From NCBI GenBank assembly GCA_040793985.1, contig JBFNJI010000003.1, positions 496,001 through 560,000 on the forward strand: a DNA stretch of 64,000 nt, read 5' to 3'. The DNA comes from Thiodiazotropha sp040793985 (GTDB lineage Bacteria > Pseudomonadota > Gammaproteobacteria > Chromatiales > Chromatiaceae). Position 1 is the first letter of the stretch. Every line of letters starts with the position of its first letter. Of this stretch, positions 26,870-35,056 are shown one piece after another. The position numbers were made by a program, and so were the translations under genes. The notes under the pieces are model-generated. The model had not been told where the DNA came from, ran no database searches, and saw only the letters and a list, made by a program, of their open reading frames with translations.

Positions 26870-26889
26870 CAGGCGGCATCCTCCGCCTG
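26870..26889 (+). terminator. Possible weak terminator after amt
   Basis: CAGGCGG (26870-26876), loop CATCCT, CCGCCTG (26883-26889) directly after the amt stop, followed by GTGCTTGTTTCCC. The 7-base GC stem is good but the T-run is poor. Confidence 0.4.
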
Positions 26890-27007
26890 GTGCTTGTTTC
26901 CCGGGGATTTGCTTCCGCCATGCGCTCGCGGGGCAGGCCCATCGTCCCCTCGCTGTCGATGTGAAGCGCTGGCGTCGGCCTGCGAGGCCGGTTGTTTGAG
27001 GATGGTA

Positions 27008-27427
27008 TTAGCGGGGAGTGGCCGGACTGCGTCTGTAACTGGCCAGCGCACTCTCTGTCTCGAATATCGCCACCTCGACCACTGGAAATCCTCCCGCCTC
27101 GACATGGTCGTAGATCAGCCGGGCGATATTCTCTGCGGTGGGATTGCTATCCATGATATAGACCGACTCGTTCGCCTGCTGCAGTAACGGCAATACCGGA
27201 TCGTCGCGATGCAACAACATATTGTGGTCTAGGGTCTCGTCGATCCAGTGTTTCACATAGTCACCGATATCGGAAAAATCGCATACCATGCCCATGGGGT
27301 CGAGCCGGTCTGTTTCGAGGCGGATCACGGCCTTGGCATTGTGACCGTGGAGATGGCGGCACTTCCCCTGGTGATTCAGTAACCTGTGACCATAACAGAA
27401 GTGGATCTCTTTGCTGACTGCGTACAT
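27008..27427 (-). CDS. queD: 6-carboxytetrahydropterin synthase / PTPS-like protein
   Basis: Small zinc enzyme of the 6-pyruvoyl-tetrahydropterin synthase family, which in bacteria usually makes the queuosine precursor carboxytetrahydropterin. Zinc ligands are visible in CYGHR and in HLHGHN, and the catalytic cysteine in GKCRHLHGH. The NPTAEN segment near the C-terminus fits the family. The ATG at 27427 gives MYAVSKEIHF; the upstream extension to 27589 is not homologous. About 139 aa. No other queuosine gene is near, so a folate or pterin role remains possible. Confidence 0.85.
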   Translation of the reverse strand: MYAVSKEIHFCYGHRLLNHQGKCRHLHGHNAKAVIRLETDRLDPMGMVCDFSDIGDYVKHWIDETLDHNMLLHRDDPVLPLLQQANESVYIMDSNPTAENIARLIYDHVEAGGFPVVEVAIFETESALASYRRSPATPR

Positions 27428-27627
27428 GTCGTGAACTGTCTCTTGGAGGCCTGAAAACACACCTCTGCCGGGGCTGGTTTGCAGCTGCTGCAACCTCGTC
27501 GGATTTCGCTCAAACAGGCCCTGACAGAAGGGGCCAGTATAAGGCCAGGTTTGACGGGCTGCCAGTCGTTGTAAAGGAATCGAATTCAATGCCGCTATAG
27601 CGAATGTGGAATTTGGGGCCTACCGCT

Positions 27628-28131
27628 ATGGATGAAGAGCAGGAAAAGATCGAATTCGAAGACGAAGAGGTCGATATTGTGTTCGCGGCAAGAGAGGCCG
27701 TTGAGCATCTTCGACGTATCACACGCGACTTTCCCCACCTTGCAACCCAACCGGTCCGCGTGGCGTTGGATACCTGGGATGAAGGGATGTTTCGCAAGGG
27801 GGAGCTGGTACTTTTGCAGAAACAGCGCGCCAAGGCCGAGCGCGATGCAATGGAGCAACGCGCCATCGAGATTATAGAAGTCAGCCAGGTCGATGATGCA
27901 CTCGATATGGTCAACAGGGAGTTTTCGAAGGAGATAGACTATTTTGCCCTGATCGATTTGGTCGGCAAGGAGCGCTATATTGCCGCACTTACCCGGGAGG
28001 CGGTCGAGCTGAAGTTCAATTCGATCTCCCCGGAGCAGGCAGCCGAGCTCTGGAACAGCCTGGGTAAACCCACTCTCGGTGGTGAACGCTGGAACGCGAC
28101 GGGTGTCTCCCTGTTGATGAAGGGCGCTTAG
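27628..28131 (+). CDS. Hypothetical acidic protein, unrecognised
   Basis: About 167 aa, very acidic at the N-terminus (MDEEQEKIEFEDEEVD), mainly helical, with no signal or membrane segment. I do not recognise a domain. The ATG at 27628 is preferred, with GGGG upstream; a start at 27604 is possible. It ends 6 bases from the convergent phosphopantetheinyl transferase gene and is divergent from queD. Codon pattern and length suggest a real gene. Confidence 0.7.
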   Translation: MDEEQEKIEFEDEEVDIVFAAREAVEHLRRITRDFPHLATQPVRVALDTWDEGMFRKGELVLLQKQRAKAERDAMEQRAIEIIEVSQVDDALDMVNREFSKEIDYFALIDLVGKERYIAALTREAVELKFNSISPEQAAELWNSLGKPTLGGERWNATGVSLLMKGA

Positions 28132-28137
28132 GCTGAT

Positions 28138-28797
28138 CTACCCGGCATGGTTCCGGGCGCTATTCAGATAACAGCTGGTATAGAGGTGACGCTCTGTCAC
28201 CAAGTAGCGGCCGTGGAAAGCTAATTCCTGTGGAAACTCCACTTTGCATACCGCAGTTGGCTTGAATCGAAACTGCCCGCTTGAAGGATCGATTTCCAAG
28301 TCAACAGATTGAAAACCGAAGAAGCGTTCGATCAAGGGGTGGTAACACTTGTAGAGACTCTCCTTGGCGCTGAAAATCAACCTTCGTGGCAACTCCGGGT
28401 GTCGCTCCATGAACTGCCTCTCCCGATCCGTGTCTATATAGCGTGCAATCCCTGGCGACAGCGGCTTCAGCGGTTCGACATCGATGCCAAGGCTGACCAG
28501 GTCGTCTTCCACCACGCAGGCGGCGACACAGCTGTCATCGCAGTGACTAATGCTGCCAAGAAAGCCGCTTGGCCAGATTGGTTTACGGTTTTCATTGCGT
28601 AGCAGCGGTCCTGGCGGGGCATCGAGCTGCTTCAGGGCGGTGTGGGCCGCATTACGGCCGGCACGAAACTCTCGTTGGCGTTTTTTAACGCTGCCTTCAA
28701 TCAGCCTCTCCTCTTCGCTGCACAGAGGCGTCTTCCACATCTCATCAGTGGCATTGACTAATACTACCTGGGAGGGGAAGAGCGGGGAGAGGTCCAT
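28138..28797 (-). CDS. 4'-phosphopantetheinyl transferase (Sfp/EntD type)
   Basis: Transfers the phosphopantetheine arm from CoA to carrier proteins. The three family motifs are visible: GSISHCDD, GIDVEP and FSAKESLYKCYHP, holding the magnesium-binding acids and the catalytic lysine. 219 aa, closer to EntD than to the small AcpS. No polyketide or nonribosomal peptide gene lies in the window, so its carrier-protein target is elsewhere. Confidence 0.88.
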   Translation of the reverse strand: MDLSPLFPSQVVLVNATDEMWKTPLCSEEERLIEGSVKKRQREFRAGRNAAHTALKQLDAPPGPLLRNENRKPIWPSGFLGSISHCDDSCVAACVVEDDLVSLGIDVEPLKPLSPGIARYIDTDRERQFMERHPELPRRLIFSAKESLYKCYHPLIERFFGFQSVDLEIDPSSGQFRFKPTAVCKVEFPQELAFHGRYLVTERHLYTSCYLNSARNHAG

Positions 28798-28914
28798 AAC
28801 CGAAGGGTGGCACCAACTTTATTTTACTGAGCCTCAATTGTATCACCGTCGACTGATTTCAATCTTATTTTTCACTGATTAATCCTCTGTCACATAGACA
28901 GTGGAAATTATTCC

Positions 28915-28943
28915 TTGACCTTGCAGCCTTGAGCATGCATTCT
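28915..28943 (+). promoter_or_regulatory. Candidate promoter for the EamA leader transcript
   Basis: TTGACC (28915-28920), a 17-base spacer, then CATTCT (28938-28943). The -35 box is good, the -10 box weak. It would start a leader RNA of about 185 bases before the exporter gene, containing the attenuator elements below. Confidence 0.3.
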
Positions 28944-28950
28944 CATCTCC

Positions 28951-29052
28951 ATGAACGACATCCACCAGGCAATGATGATCAACAAGCGCCGCCGTCTACC
29001 CGTATGGGCAGTCGCCTGTTCATCTGCGCCCGGGAGTGTTATGCGAAGTTAG
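28951..29052 (+). CDS. Possible leader peptide upstream of the EamA exporter
   Basis: An ATG-started frame of 33 codons (begins MNDIHQAMMINKRRRLP, ends in TAG at 29050-29052) lies inside the leader and covers the antiterminator segment. It contains KRRR and paired Met codons but has no clear ribosome site, so translation is doubtful. It matters because ribosome position could decide the downstream fold. Confidence 0.25.
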   Translation: MNDIHQAMMINKRRRLPVWAVACSSAPGSVMRS

Positions 29053-29113
29053 CAAACCAGCAACAGAATTTTTTTTACAAGGCCGCAGATGACAACATCA
29101 TCTGCGGCCTTTT
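29006..29113 (+). promoter_or_regulatory. Candidate transcription attenuator before the EamA exporter
   Basis: Three pieces can pair in exclusive ways. TCATCTGCG at 29020-29028 repeats exactly the 3' arm of the downstream terminator (29098-29106), so it can pair with the terminator's 5' arm (29081-29092) as an antiterminator. CTGCGCCC (29024-29031) can alternatively pair with GGGCAG (29006-29011), which would free the terminator. I do not recognise a known riboswitch class. Confidence 0.55.
29081..29113 (+). terminator. Intrinsic terminator just upstream of the EamA exporter
   Basis: GGCCGCAGATGA (29081-29092), loop CAACA, TCATCTGCGGCC (29098-29109), then TTTT. The 12-base stem is perfect. 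No plus-strand gene ends nearby (the last ends at 28131), and the exporter's AGGAGG ribosome site follows at 29121, so it most likely works as an attenuator of that gene. Confidence 0.88.
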
Positions 29114-29134
29114 GCGTTATAGGAGGTAAATAAA

Positions 29135-30043
29135 ATGTCCGTGCCGGCCGCCTATCTTGGGATCGTGCTGATTTGGGGAACCACGCCACTCGCCATCAAA
29201 TGGAGCGGCGAAGGTGTTGGCTATCTGTTCGGCGTCACCGGTCGCATGGTGATCGGCGTCGTCCTGGCACTGCTTGTGCTGCGCCTGATCAGGCAACCCC
29301 TGGTGTGGCACAAACGAGCACGACACACCTATATGGCAGCGGGCATGGGGATCTTCATCGCCATGACAGCGGTCTATTGGGCATCCCAGTTCATCCCCTC
29401 GGGATGGATTTCGGTGATTTTCGGCCTCTCACCTATCTTTACCGGTCTGATGGCGCGTGTCTGGCTGCAGGAGCCTGGTCTCGACCTGCAACGTTTTCTC
29501 GCGGTGTTGATTGCGCTGGTAGGTTTGACGACTATCTTTTCCGTGGGTATGGAGCTCGGCGAGGCTTTTGTCCTTGGGCTGATCGGTGTCCTGATATCGG
29601 TGATCACTCACGCCGCAAGCGCGGTGTGGGTCAAGCGTATCGATGCCCAGTTACATGGACTGGTGGTGACCGCTGGAGGATTGCTCGTGGCGGTACCGCT
29701 GTTTCTCTTGAGCTGGTTACTGCAGGGAGAGAGTTGGCCGCCGCTTATTGAGCAACGAGCCCTTGCCTCGATTATCTATCTCGGCGTCGTTGGATCGGTG
29801 CTTGGATTTGCCCTCTATTTCTACGTCCTGCGTCATGTGGAGACCACCAAGGTTGCACTAATAACATTGGTTACGCCGGTTATCGCGTTGTTGGCCGGAA
29901 AATGGCTGAATGCAGAAGTGGTTGATGCAAAGGTATGGGCAGGCACTGCATTGATAATGCTGGGCCTCGCCGGATTTGAATTGGGTGGTCGAATTCGCAC
30001 TCAATTGCGTTCGAGCAATGCCAGCGAAAGTGTCGGCCAATAG
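29135..30043 (+). CDS. EamA/DMT-superfamily exporter
   Basis: A 302-aa inner-membrane transporter with about ten hydrophobic helices arranged as two EamA repeats (about 1-140 and 150-285). The typical LIWGTTPLAIKW beginning and the GSVLGFALYFYVL segment of the second repeat are present. Members export amino acids, nucleobases or other metabolites; the substrate here is unknown. A strong AGGAGG site precedes the ATG. Its leader contains an apparent attenuator, suggesting expression responds to a metabolite or to translation. The 3' end overlaps the convergent dctM gene by 43 bases. Confidence 0.88.
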   Translation: MSVPAAYLGIVLIWGTTPLAIKWSGEGVGYLFGVTGRMVIGVVLALLVLRLIRQPLVWHKRARHTYMAAGMGIFIAMTAVYWASQFIPSGWISVIFGLSPIFTGLMARVWLQEPGLDLQRFLAVLIALVGLTTIFSVGMELGEAFVLGLIGVLISVITHAASAVWVKRIDAQLHGLVVTAGGLLVAVPLFLLSWLLQGESWPPLIEQRALASIIYLGVVGSVLGFALYFYVLRHVETTKVALITLVTPVIALLAGKWLNAEVVDAKVWAGTALIMLGLAGFELGGRIRTQLRSSNASESVGQ

Positions 30044-31275
30044 GTGATAATCAATACCGCGCCAAAGAGGATGAAAAACCAGGGAAGGGTGGCGCGGTAT
30101 ATTTCAGCGATCGGTTTGTCGAAGCGGTAACTGGCTATGAACAGATTCATACCTACCGGTGGAGTGAAATAGCCGATCTGCATATTCGCCAGAAATATTA
30201 TCCCGAGATGGACCGGATCGATCCCGTACCGTACGGCCACCGGAAGCAGCAGCGGCACCATCAGTACCAAGGCGGAGAAGATGTCGAGCATAGTCCCGAG
30301 CAGGAGAAGAAAGATGTTAAGCAGGATCAGGAAGGTGAGGGGTTCTGCTACACGCTCATGCAGCCAATCGAAGAGTCGACTTGGAACTTCAGCATCGATG
30401 AGATAGTTGGTGGATGCCATCGACAGGCCGAGAATGATCAGAATCCCGCCCACCAGCAACATCGCTTCACGCATCACCCTGGGAAGTTGTTTCAGGGGTA
30501 TCTCCCGGTAGATGAAGACTTCGACGATAAACACATAGATGGCGGTGACGGCTGCTGCTTCCGAGAGTGCGAAGTAACCGCTGTAGATTCCACCCAACAG
30601 GATAATCGGCAGGGGTATCTCCCAGGCAGCGGCGCGGATTGCCGCCCTGGCTTCACTCAGGGTGAATGCCTTCAGCGGCAGGTCCCTGCCGGACCAGAGT
30701 CCCCAGGCGAGCAGTACCAGCAACATCAGCAGACCGGGCAGAATACCTGCGAGAAACATGTCGTCGACGCTGATCGGACCGCCTATGCCCAACTGCTGCG
30801 CCACTACCGCATAGAGGATCAGGGGCAGGGCCGGTGCAAACAGCAGTCCCAGGCTACCGGAGGTGGTCACCAGTCCGAGGCTGAAGTTTTTTCTGTAACC
30901 CGCTTCACGAAGCGCGGGGTAGAGTAGGGCACCCAGGGCCACGATGGTGACACCGGATGCACCGGTGAATGCGGTGAACAGTGCGCAGGCGATCAAGGCG
31001 ACAAAGGCCATGCCGCCGGGTACCCAGCCAAGCAGCGCCTCGGTGAGTCTGACCAGGCGGTGGGGAGCGCCACTTTCACTCAGCAGGTAACCGGCAAAGG
31101 TAAAGAGCGGGATCGCCAGGAGCACCGGCATCTCCGCGAGACGGAAGAACTCGATGACCACTACCGACAGATCGATGTCGGATTGATAGAAGCCCCAGAG
31201 TGCGCTCGCGCCGATAATCGCGAAAAGGGGGGCACCGCAAAGTGCCAGTAGAATCAACAACAGTGCTATGATCAT
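30001..31275 (-). CDS. dctM: TRAP transporter large permease subunit
   Basis: DctM-type 12-helix subunit (424 aa) that carries out sodium-coupled uptake of organic acids together with DctP and DctQ. Conserved segments include the early AIIGASALWGFY and the C-terminal LGIIFLANMQIGYFTPPVG, the latter typical of DctM. Its start overlaps the dctQ stop by 4 bases. It is the last gene of the TRAP cluster and overlaps the convergent EamA gene at its 3' end. Confidence 0.94.
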   Translation of the reverse strand: MIIALLLILLALCGAPLFAIIGASALWGFYQSDIDLSVVVIEFFRLAEMPVLLAIPLFTFAGYLLSESGAPHRLVRLTEALLGWVPGGMAFVALIACALFTAFTGASGVTIVALGALLYPALREAGYRKNFSLGLVTTSGSLGLLFAPALPLILYAVVAQQLGIGGPISVDDMFLAGILPGLLMLLVLLAWGLWSGRDLPLKAFTLSEARAAIRAAAWEIPLPIILLGGIYSGYFALSEAAAVTAIYVFIVEVFIYREIPLKQLPRVMREAMLLVGGILIILGLSMASTNYLIDAEVPSRLFDWLHERVAEPLTFLILLNIFLLLLGTMLDIFSALVLMVPLLLPVAVRYGIDPVHLGIIFLANMQIGYFTPPVGMNLFIASYRFDKPIAEIYRATLPWFFILFGAVLIITYWPTLSLALLERN

Positions 31276-31760
31276 CCGCCATCCCTTTGCGACAGCTGCA
31301 GGGCGAGGTTGAAGAGAAAGCGCAGGGTCATCACCCCAAAGCCTATCGGAATGATGATCTCACCCAGCCAGGCAGGAATCGCGGCAAACAGGGTGGCGCC
31401 GTCTTGCCACTCCGCATGGACGAAGCGCACCGCGTGCCAGGTGATAATGGCACATACAACAGCGCTGAAAAGGTTGTTGACCGTTGCGAGGATCGACTGG
31501 CTGCGCTGCGACAACCTGTGGGAGAGAATATCGATGCGGATGTGTCGGTTCTCCCTGGTAGCGGCGATAGCACCTAAAAGCGCCAGCCACAATACCATGA
31601 TGCGCAAGGTTGGATCGGCCCAGATCAGGCCGCTGTCAAAGAGGTTGCGCAACAGGATTTGACTCCCCGCTAGCAGGATCGTGGCGCTAAGCAGGAGTAC
31701 TATGAGACTATCCTCGAAAAACAGGATCAACTGCTTGATACGCTTCAATGTGATTAACAT
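31272..31760 (-). CDS. dctQ: TRAP transporter small permease subunit
   Basis: A 162-aa protein with four hydrophobic helices, the size and pattern of DctQ. The segment RENRHIRIDIL is the family signature. It is coupled to dctM by an ATGA overlap and follows the small cupin gene by 20 bases. Confidence 0.92.
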   Translation of the reverse strand: MLITLKRIKQLILFFEDSLIVLLLSATILLAGSQILLRNLFDSGLIWADPTLRIMVLWLALLGAIAATRENRHIRIDILSHRLSQRSQSILATVNNLFSAVVCAIITWHAVRFVHAEWQDGATLFAAIPAWLGEIIIPIGFGVMTLRFLFNLALQLSQRDGG

Positions 31761-31780
31761 GGTTCTCAGCTATGTGCAGA

Positions 31781-32092
31781 TCACAAGATATGTATGGCGA
31801 GCCAGATACAGTGTGGCTGATGGCTCGTGGTTAATACCCTGTGAGGGGTATTTGCGGGAATCAGGATATTGTCACCTCGATGGAGTGTGATCTGACGATC
31901 ATCCATCTCCAGCTTTGCGTTGCCTTGTAATACGCAAACCCATTCGTCATGGGGCTGTTGCGATGACTCTGTGATGGTGTCCGGCGGGCTGAGTATACGT
32001 TCGATGATGATATTTTCAGACTCCAATAGGGTCTCGAAGCTCTCCTTTTCAGTATCGGCCTTGTCTGGTTTGAAGAGATTTATACCGGTCAT
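31781..32092 (-). CDS. Small single-domain cupin protein
   Basis: A 103-aa protein that is essentially one cupin barrel: first motif around QPHDEWVCVLQGNAKLEM, second around RGDNILIPANTPHRV. The metal ligands of the first motif are partly kept (H, E) and one histidine is in the second, so metal binding is plausible but reduced. It lies between dctP and dctQ, inside the transporter cluster, which is not a usual component. It could process or sense the transported organic acid. Confidence 0.82.
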   Translation of the reverse strand: MTGINLFKPDKADTEKESFETLLESENIIIERILSPPDTITESSQQPHDEWVCVLQGNAKLEMDDRQITLHRGDNILIPANTPHRVLTTSHQPHCIWLAIHIL

Positions 32093-32271
32093 TTTGATTC
32101 ATCGCGTATGAGTGGCCGGTACGGCAATTCGATCCAACGGTAGGCCCTTTCGCCTCCAGCCCGTGTGTGCGGACGGTCGATGGGTGATCCTGGTAGCTGC
32201 ATGGGTATTGTGTTTCGTGCCGGCTGAGCCCTAAGTGTAGATCAAATATTCTGCTGCTGTTTGGACACTAT

Positions 32272-33276
32272 CTAGTGCACGGCAGCTACCTCCCTCTGTT
32301 GTTGAATAAGTGTCTGCATCCTGCTGAGCATGGCTTTACTGAACAGTTTATCTTCGCTGAGTTTGATGAGGGTCGAGTTGGCGTGTTTCTCCCATGCCTG
32401 TTGTTGATCGGCGCTGGGATTGACAAACTCGATGCCCTGTTTTTGCAGTGCGGCCATGGCTTTTTCGTTATCCATGCGGTTCTGATGGTCGATCCTGTCA
32501 AAGGCGGCCCCCAGTATCTGTTTGACGATGGAGCGGTCTGATTGCTGCATCTTATTGAATGCTTTTTCCTTCAATACCAGGGTTGCATAGAGATAGGCCA
32601 GGGGTACCTGTGTCAGGTAGTTGACCCTGGTATGCCACTGCAAGGCAATGGCGCCGATAGGGGCGCTGGCGATGGTGTCGATGAGACCGGTTTGCAAGCC
32701 GGTGAGTACATCGGTCAGGGGCAGGGGAACCGGAGAGATACCCAGTGCTTGAAACATGCTTGCATTGATCTTGTCCCCTTCCGGGATCCAAATTTTCAAT
32801 TCCTTCATGCTTTTTGTCGATTTAACCGGCTGGTTCGAGAGCAGATAGGCAAAGCCGCCTTCACTCAATCCAAAGCTGATGTAGCCCTCATTTTTCAGCC
32901 CGTCGATTATCAGCGGATCCATTACCCGGCGTACCGCGTCAACCTCACGCAGATTGCGAAACTGGAATGGCAGGGTATAGAGCTGTGCGTCTCTATAGAT
33001 GTTACTCAGGCCACCACCGGTGATTGCGCCGCCGTGTAACTGGCCGACACGGATCTTGCGCAAGACGCTGTTGTCATTTCCCATCACGCCCCCCGGATAG
33101 AATTTGATCCTGACCCTGCCCTCGGTCTGCTGCTTTATCTGCTTCGCCGCGGCGCGCATCTCTTTCATCCAGCTTGTCCCGTCTGGAGCCAGGGTGGCTA
33201 TTTTCAGGGTTGTGCTTGCCTGGCCGAGCGGACTCAGCAGAAGCAGGGACATGAGTGCGATGATCATGCGGAACAT
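32272..33276 (-). CDS. dctP: TRAP transporter substrate-binding protein
   Basis: Periplasmic binding protein of the DctP/TAXI-like TRAP class, 334 aa. A signal peptide is cleaved near PLGQAST, followed by LKIATLAPDGTSWMKEM, the typical mature start. GAGG lies 8 bases before the ATG. Gaps of 180 and 187 bases on its two sides hold no gene. Its association with a TatT protein suggests a TatT-dependent TRAP system. The ligand cannot be read from the sequence. Confidence 0.93.
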   Translation of the reverse strand: MFRMIIALMSLLLLSPLGQASTTLKIATLAPDGTSWMKEMRAAAKQIKQQTEGRVRIKFYPGGVMGNDNSVLRKIRVGQLHGGAITGGGLSNIYRDAQLYTLPFQFRNLREVDAVRRVMDPLIIDGLKNEGYISFGLSEGGFAYLLSNQPVKSTKSMKELKIWIPEGDKINASMFQALGISPVPLPLTDVLTGLQTGLIDTIASAPIGAIALQWHTRVNYLTQVPLAYLYATLVLKEKAFNKMQQSDRSIVKQILGAAFDRIDHQNRMDNEKAMAALQKQGIEFVNPSADQQQAWEKHANSTLIKLSEDKLFSKAMLSRMQTLIQQQREVAAVH

Positions 33277-33463
33277 GGTGGAATCCTCAATGCGATTTGG
33301 ACGTCTTGAACGAGTCCATCACTCAACATATCGATTTTACAGGGTTATTTATCGACAGATACACTCTAGTGTACGTCGTAAACCGGTATTCGGACGCAAA
33401 ATCCTGGTCAATTACCTGTCTTCACGGGCATGGGGTTTGGGGCAATGCCGTCGGGCCTGAGAG

Positions 33464-34321
33464 CTAAAAATAGTCGTCCTCTAGCATCGTTCTGGCCTGC
33501 TGCTGGGCGATAATGTTACTCAGCGTGAGACCGGGTTTTACCGGATCTGCGTCGATAACTTCATTGAGCAGTCTGTCATGCAGGGTTTTATCAAAAACCA
33601 GGCGGGCATAGTGTCGAGCGAATTCCAGTTTTGCCAACAGGTCCTCTCCCGAGGAGTAGCCGATGGCCTGTTCGAAGTGATGCCGGCCAAGTTCCGGTTT
33701 CCCCCCCAGGGCGGGAGGGATCTGGCTCCTGATCACCCCCAGGTAGAGTTGAGCCCTGCCCCGCTCGTACCCGGGATCCAGGGATATAATATGTTGCAGC
33801 ATGGCCTCGACCTTGGCGAGATCGGCAATGGCGTTCCAGTCGTCGCTGCGGGCCTCTATCCAGCCCGCCCAGCTGGTAGCGTAGAGATAGAACCCCTCCA
33901 TATCCTCACTGCCTACCCCATGAACTGCCTCGATAAAGCGCTCGTAGGGCTCAGCGGCCAACTCGCAGATCGCAGACTGGCGTTGACACAATCCGCGGCT
34001 GGCGTGGTCCAGCGCCTTCTGGGTTAGACCCATTCTGCGCTGGTTATCTGTCACCAATCCCCCCGCATAGGCACTGTAGAGCCGTGCCCCGGCATACCGC
34101 AGGGCAGGATCATTGGGGCTCTCTTCGATGAGGGAGTCGAGCAGCAGCAGATAGGCGGGTGCCCCGTGCCTTACGATTTCCGGGTCCGTCTGGTTGAGCA
34201 TCGCGCCGGAGAGATTGGCCGCAAGGCGGTCGGTGGCCATGGAGACGCAGCCGTGATGGGTGAAGCTGATGATTGCGCAGAGGATGAATAGTAAACCGGG
34301 TCGGCTGAAGGGGGGGGACAT
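33464..34321 (-). CDS. TRAP transporter-associated TatT-like protein
   Basis: A 285-aa helical-repeat protein resembling the TatT (T component) family, which forms a trimer that docks the TRAP binding protein in some bacteria. The N-terminus is hydrophobic and may be a lipoprotein signal (HHGC, C25), although the lipobox is weak. TPR-like segments run through the rest. GGAGAG precedes the ATG. It is first in the order TatT-DctP-cupin-DctQ-DctM, consistent with one transport unit. Confidence 0.8.
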   Translation of the reverse strand: MSPPFSRPGLLFILCAIISFTHHGCVSMATDRLAANLSGAMLNQTDPEIVRHGAPAYLLLLDSLIEESPNDPALRYAGARLYSAYAGGLVTDNQRRMGLTQKALDHASRGLCQRQSAICELAAEPYERFIEAVHGVGSEDMEGFYLYATSWAGWIEARSDDWNAIADLAKVEAMLQHIISLDPGYERGRAQLYLGVIRSQIPPALGGKPELGRHHFEQAIGYSSGEDLLAKLEFARHYARLVFDKTLHDRLLNEVIDADPVKPGLTLSNIIAQQQARTMLEDDYF

Positions 34322-34457
34322 CTAACTCTCCATGAAAGTGATTATTGTCCACTGCAGGAGTCAATGCCCACCCGCTGATGAATCGCTATCTGCAGTTCAT
34401 GCACCAGCCCGGGCATCGATCATGCCCGTGGATCAATCTACCGGCGGGCCTGGTGGC

Positions 34458-34829
34458 TCAGCGATGCTTTTTGCCGACCTGCTCCATATGGTGCAGCCAG
34501 TTGCTGAACACGGTACCGATGGAACCGCTGCCGCTGCGGCGTCCCTTGAAGGTATGGAAACAGCCCTCTTCCTCCTCTGAAAAACGGGCAGAGCCGATAT
34601 TCAGCAACAGATACATCAAGAAGATATCGAGTACCAGCAGGGCAATCGCGATCGGTATATGAATGATGGCTTCTTGCTTCAACCAGCCGACAATCGGTGT
34701 ATGGTAGGCGAGGACGACATAGAGGGTACCGAATAAGAGCGCTACAGCTAGCAGAGAAAAGAGATCTGCCAGACGTTCATGTTTCCGGGTATACCCTTTT
34801 AGACTTTTGCAGACAGACATGGGTAGCAT
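34458..34829 (-). CDS. Small membrane protein with two helices, unrecognised
   Basis: About 123 aa with two hydrophobic helices (about 22-42 and 56-76) and an acidic then glycine-rich C-terminal tail ending in WLHHMEQVGKKHR. I do not recognise the family. Alternative starts exist at 34829 and 34820. It is upstream of the TRAP cluster on the same strand, 136 bases away, but no functional link is evident. Confidence 0.65.
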   Translation of the reverse strand: MLPMSVCKSLKGYTRKHERLADLFSLLAVALLFGTLYVVLAYHTPIVGWLKQEAIIHIPIAIALLVLDIFLMYLLLNIGSARFSEEEEGCFHTFKGRRSGSGSIGTVFSNWLHHMEQVGKKHR

Positions 34830-34914
34830 CCAAACACATGTTGGGTAGAGTCTCCGAGATTAACCGGCAACCCGCATAATCTCAAGGGGATTTTTTGCAC
34901 ATTGGAATTTCTTT

Positions 34915-34944
34915 TTGAATTCAGTGACCTGGGGTGTGTATAGT
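34915..34944 (+). promoter_or_regulatory. Candidate promoter of the AGCS symporter gene
   Basis: TTGAAT (34915-34920), an 18-base spacer, then TATAGT (34939-34944), about 113 bases upstream of the start codon. Both boxes are fair matches to sigma-70. Confidence 0.4.
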
Positions 34945-35056
34945 GGGCCATCCATTGGGGGGCTTGGCGGTACGGAAGGCGAAACGCCGCGCGGGCGCCG
35001 GTCGATACTGGATAAATGCCAGCTAAGCTTTTGAGGTTTAACTGAAAACAAGAGGG

